Shown here: positions 14,167 through 17,415 of the stretch, piece after piece
Numbering within the stretch: the first letter of the stretch is position 1
Layout of the letters: every line of letters starts with the position of its first letter
Origin: Stramenopiles sp. TOSAG23-2
Lineage: Eukaryota > Sar
Length of the DNA stretch: 17,415 nucleotides
Assembly: GCA_900128395.1 (NCBI GenBank)
Contig: LT649646.1
Span: 1-17,415 of the forward strand
Reading direction: 5' to 3'
The notes under the pieces: model-generated
The model's database searches: none
What the model was told of the DNA's origin: nothing
Seen by the model: only the letters and a program-made list of their open reading frames with translations
Made by a program: the position numbers and the translations under genes

Positions 14167-17124
14167 TTAACAATTATTAGGACAATGTACACAAAAATCT
14201 GTTTTATGTAAACTCGTTTTGCCAAATAATTCCTCTCTTAAGCCAAATCCAGCACGGCAACTATCCGTACAAACTTTTACCCAATTGTTCTTCGCACCAA
14301 GTGCATCAAAGGGCATCTTCCTAGTGTTGAAGATGTCAAAACCAAACGTTTCAGGTTTCAAAAAAACTTGATCAACTGTTTCATCACAATATTGCGCACA
14401 ATCTAACGATGATGGTATACCTTTTAATAATGCTTCTCGGCATCCGTTTAAACATCCAGATTTATCAATTCCAGTTGCCGTAAAATTTGACCTTTCACAT
14501 ACAGACATACATGGTGACCATTTTCGCAAATCGTCACATGCTGCTTCCTTATTTGTATGAATTTGTCTTAAATACGACAAATCCCTCGCAGCTTTGCGTG
14601 CATGGCATTCCCCATTGCAAGGTATGATACCTTTTGTTCTTTTTAAACGATTTGCAGTCGAATCTTGATTTAAATCAGCATCTAAATCGTCCTTTGGAAT
14701 AATTGTTTGGCAACACAATGTACATGTTTTGATCCATGTTTTACCATCTTCATCTTGTGCCGTTACACCAGGCAAAACTTGACCTAATGTTTTCGGACAA
14801 TATTCCGTACATTTATAATTGGTATCTAATATAGTAGATGGGTCCAACGATTCTACTTTTTCTTCCATCACTCTATCCCTGTTGTCCAATACCAAGCCTT
14901 CTCGTACTAATTGGTCTAAGACTAACTTATCTCGCTTCACCAATTCATACGGTATCGCATCTGCATCATTGTAAGTAAACGGTAAATTTGCATTATGTAT
15001 TACCATTTTTAAAATATCACGTGTTGTTTTCGACGTTTTAGTAGGCGAGTTAAATTTTTTCTCCTCCTCTGATGGTTTATTTGCATTTGCCATTTTAACT
15101 AAATCTGGTTGTGCCTGTTGCAATTCTCCTTTCAGTTCATCTCTAAATTTTTGCTTTGTCTTTTCATCAAGTGATGATAACGTAGAACTTTTCCCTGCTA
15201 CCTTTCCCGATGACGGTTCCTGTAGAAAATTTGTACTACCTGGAGTATTGTGATCTGGTAAAAAAGCTTGCACGGAATCAGCACCTGGAGCTGGCTTTGA
15301 ATAATCATCACCTGTTAATGGATTGTTCTCCCTCGTATTTGTTCCATTGGCCAATGTACCAACACTTTTTTCATCTTTTAGTTGATAGCCTTCTAACCAT
15401 TTTAACACACCTAAACGTTTAATTAAACCTTCTCTTCGTTTTGCTTTCTCTTCCCTCCCTTGATTCCTTATTTCAACGCCAGCAGGTGGTTTATTTGGGG
15501 AATTGGACCGATATTTATCACGTTGTCGTTTCCGTGCACTGCAGCCATGCATACAGCCAGATCTACCGATTGATGTTAAATTTGCAGCATACTTTGTAAT
15601 GCACGTATCTGGTTTTTTACTGGCTTCCTCACGTTTTAAATTAGCTTGTGCTCTGGCAAGGGAACCATGCTTCACTTGCTCCTCTGCTTTTTTATCTCCT
15701 AATGAATCGATTTTTTTCTCAATTTCAAGGTTACGTTTCTTATGTACATCTTCTAATTTCTTCAATTCCTCACTATGATCTTTTAATTCCAAACGTGCTT
15801 GTGTACATTTACCATTGCCACGTGGGATATGTTTAGGCCATCCTTTTAAATTTTTTGATTTTCCATCTAAACTTTTCATGTAATCACCAGCAGTACCAAT
15901 CGTTTTTAAATATGTTTTAGCTGCTGCTGCGCCAGCTTTGATACCATCGTCCCAAATACTATACCATGCTCCATCTGCAACATTTTCTGCCATATCTAAC
16001 ATCATGCCGATTTGAACCAATGCTAATTTTGCTGCTTTCTTCGCATCTTCAATTAATGGTCCCATTTTTGGCGATAAATCTAATATTTGATCGGCATCTT
16101 TCTTTGTGCTTTTATTTTCTACGATCGTTGTCTTTGCTTGTAACAATGCTTTTTGTGTACTGTCCAAATATTTCACCGTTTTTACTCCTAATTTACCTTC
16201 TGTCATTGGCGCACAATCACCACAACGTTTGACACAACGTAATGCTTTGTATGTCTCTGCTTCAGCTATGCGAAAATTACTCGTTGCTTCTTGTAAGGAA
16301 GAGATTAAATCATTAATTTTTTTCATGGTATCATCCCCCCATTTACCAGCACCAGTTAATTGTTCCTTTGCAGAATCACCAAGTTTTTTTATTGTTTCAA
16401 TTGATTCAATCCCACAACTTGTTGAAGCATCGATTTTCATTTTAAATGCTTCGATTTGTACAACTTTAATCGTCCCTTTCGCAGATACGGCAGCACATGG
16501 TGCTTCTTTTTCATTTTGATATATACCTAATTTTTCCCTAGGTAATGGTATTCGTAATGGTATGTGTGATTTCTCCGTACCAACAAATTCCGACTTTTTT
16601 GGTGGTTCTTCTTCAACAACTTCTTCCTCAACAGTTTCGTATTCTGATTCTCCCGGTTTCACTGGACCTTTCTTTTTCCGTTTCACTTTTTTCTTCACTA
16701 TTTTTTTATCCCATTCCAATATATTACTATTTTTCCCTGTCTCGATACGAATTGGACCGGCTGGTATATTTACTTCTAATACTTTTGACGATTGTAATGC
16801 TGTTGGTCTAACGATCTTATGTCGACCTAATTGTTGATCTGCTGGGCTATTTTCCGTTGCTTCCCCACCGTGTTCATTTGGCTCTGTTGGTTGCAAATGG
16901 CTGCAAGGTGCATTTGGTGTGGCCGATTGACAATGAGCATATGGTTCTGGATTAAAATCAGGATGTAAAATACCTTGTCCAGCACCTTTATTGTTATTGT
17001 TATTTCTCAAAAATTGTAGTTGTTCGTTCTGTTTACGACGAACTATGTTATTTGCGACAGAAAAACGTGGTGTTATTAATATACATAATATGGTCATTAA
17101 AACATTTAAGATATTCTTTCTCAT
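14167..17124 (-). CDS. Large secreted cysteine-rich protein with a duplicated C-terminal cysteine module, family unknown
   Basis: 985 residues from the ATG at 17124, chosen because MRKNILNVLMTILCILITPR makes a signal peptide (cleavage near 24). Upstream in-frame ATGs at 17310, 17292 and 17172 have A at -3, as every other gene here does, while 17124 has T, so a longer N-terminus is possible. Seen: low-complexity and acidic/basic region 40-180 (KKKVKRKKK then EEEVVEEEPP), helical region 215-420 with CVKRCGDC (297-304), coiled coil 442-505, and a C-terminal half with cysteine modules: C508-x14-C523-x4-C528 and C876-x14-C891-x3-C895, each followed (in the first case after a long insert) by CxxYC and a WxKxC block. 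It ends FCVHCPNNC. No later membrane segment. Likely secreted or an extracellular matrix/cell-surface protein; I recognise no family. Confidence 0.75.
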   Translation of the reverse strand: MRKNILNVLMTILCILITPRFSVANNIVRRKQNEQLQFLRNNNNNKGAGQGILHPDFNPEPYAHCQSATPNAPCSHLQPTEPNEHGGEATENSPADQQLGRHKIVRPTALQSSKVLEVNIPAGPIRIETGKNSNILEWDKKIVKKKVKRKKKGPVKPGESEYETVEEEVVEEEPPKKSEFVGTEKSHIPLRIPLPREKLGIYQNEKEAPCAAVSAKGTIKVVQIEAFKMKIDASTSCGIESIETIKKLGDSAKEQLTGAGKWGDDTMKKINDLISSLQEATSNFRIAEAETYKALRCVKRCGDCAPMTEGKLGVKTVKYLDSTQKALLQAKTTIVENKSTKKDADQILDLSPKMGPLIEDAKKAAKLALVQIGMMLDMAENVADGAWYSIWDDGIKAGAAAAKTYLKTIGTAGDYMKSLDGKSKNLKGWPKHIPRGNGKCTQARLELKDHSEELKKLEDVHKKRNLEIEKKIDSLGDKKAEEQVKHGSLARAQANLKREEASKKPDTCITKYAANLTSIGRSGCMHGCSARKRQRDKYRSNSPNKPPAGVEIRNQGREEKAKRREGLIKRLGVLKWLEGYQLKDEKSVGTLANGTNTRENNPLTGDDYSKPAPGADSVQAFLPDHNTPGSTNFLQEPSSGKVAGKSSTLSSLDEKTKQKFRDELKGELQQAQPDLVKMANANKPSEEEKKFNSPTKTSKTTRDILKMVIHNANLPFTYNDADAIPYELVKRDKLVLDQLVREGLVLDNRDRVMEEKVESLDPSTILDTNYKCTEYCPKTLGQVLPGVTAQDEDGKTWIKTCTLCCQTIIPKDDLDADLNQDSTANRLKRTKGIIPCNGECHARKAARDLSYLRQIHTNKEAACDDLRKWSPCMSVCERSNFTATGIDKSGCLNGCREALLKGIPSSLDCAQYCDETVDQVFLKPETFGFDIFNTRKMPFDALGAKNNWVKVCTDSCRAGFGLREELFGKTSLHKTDFCVHCPNNC

Positions 17125-17415
17125 GAAAAATGAATTATTATTATTATTATGTCTCTTACTATTATGTATCATATTATTATTATAAGACAATAATGAAAAA
17201 GTAGTTGACCTATGACTATTATTATTATCATTATGTAGACATTGTTGTTTATTTATTATAGTATGTATATGTTCATCTGTGAACGTGTTCATGGTATTCT
17301 TGCACTTCATGTTGATTGTATATTTCGTATAGATATTTATATACACGCGATTGTTATATATACATATATATATGTATATATACAATGTGATCAAGTGTGT
17401 ATCTCTCTTTCTTTT
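17125..17415. other. 5' flank of the large secreted-protein gene, or part of its N-terminus
   Basis: The minus-strand frame stays open through this stretch to about 17394, with Asn-rich ATT/AAT repeats and ATGs at 17310, 17292 and 17172. An AT microsatellite lies at about 17355-17381. The promoter probably lies here or beyond the window edge. Confidence 0.4.

Noticed and set aside
17311-17394. Start of the large secreted protein at 17394
   Set aside because: That codon is TTG, and the residues are translation of an AT microsatellite.
1-17415. Giant-virus or bacterial origin of the window
   Set aside because: Long AT-rich spacers, several signal-peptide/ER proteins and a MANF homologue fit a nuclear genome; no viral core genes, Shine-Dalgarno sites or operon spacing were seen.

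Overview
The window reads as nuclear DNA of an AT-rich, intron-poor unicellular eukaryote. Long reading frames run uninterrupted, asparagine tracts are encoded by AAT/ATT repeats, TAA, TGA and TAG are all used as stops (standard code), and the products include a Y-family polymerase, a MANF-type endoplasmic reticulum (ER) protein and several signal-peptide proteins. Intergenic spacers are about 0.05 to 0.8 kb and rich in AT microsatellites. I cannot name the species. A free-living protist, possibly of the stramenopile/SAR or another AT-rich lineage, is a guess and not a result.

Layout: (1) 346-2721 (-) DNA polymerase eta with two C-terminal ubiquitin-binding motifs; its 3' end carries a fresh 112-bp tandem duplication that puts a stop before a PCNA-binding-like tail. 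(2) 3066-4337 (-) unknown, probably nuclear protein with a basic N-terminus, a short coiled coil and a SUMO-interaction-like motif. (3) 4670-7315 (+) large two-transmembrane protein with a PH-like domain, divergent from (2). (4) 7600-9042 (-) secreted cysteine-containing protein of unknown family. (5) 9859-10398 (+) MANF/ARMET homologue, divergent from (4), with an ACGTG/CCAAT composite in the shared promoter that resembles an ER-stress element. (6) 11048-11968 (-) C-terminal part of an SPFH/band-7 protein whose N-terminal half is missing. (7) 12016-13788 (+) secreted PDZ-PA-PA-J-like protein, only 47 bp from (6). (8) 14167-17124 (-) large secreted cysteine-rich protein with a duplicated C-terminal cysteine module.

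Taken together, the right-hand 10 kb is enriched in secretory-pathway genes: two signal-peptide cysteine proteins, a MANF homologue and a PA/J-like protein. Co-regulation through ER stress is an inference resting on one promoter motif. The left part holds DNA-damage tolerance and possibly SUMO-linked nuclear functions. No tRNA, rRNA, CRISPR array or recognisable transposon was seen.
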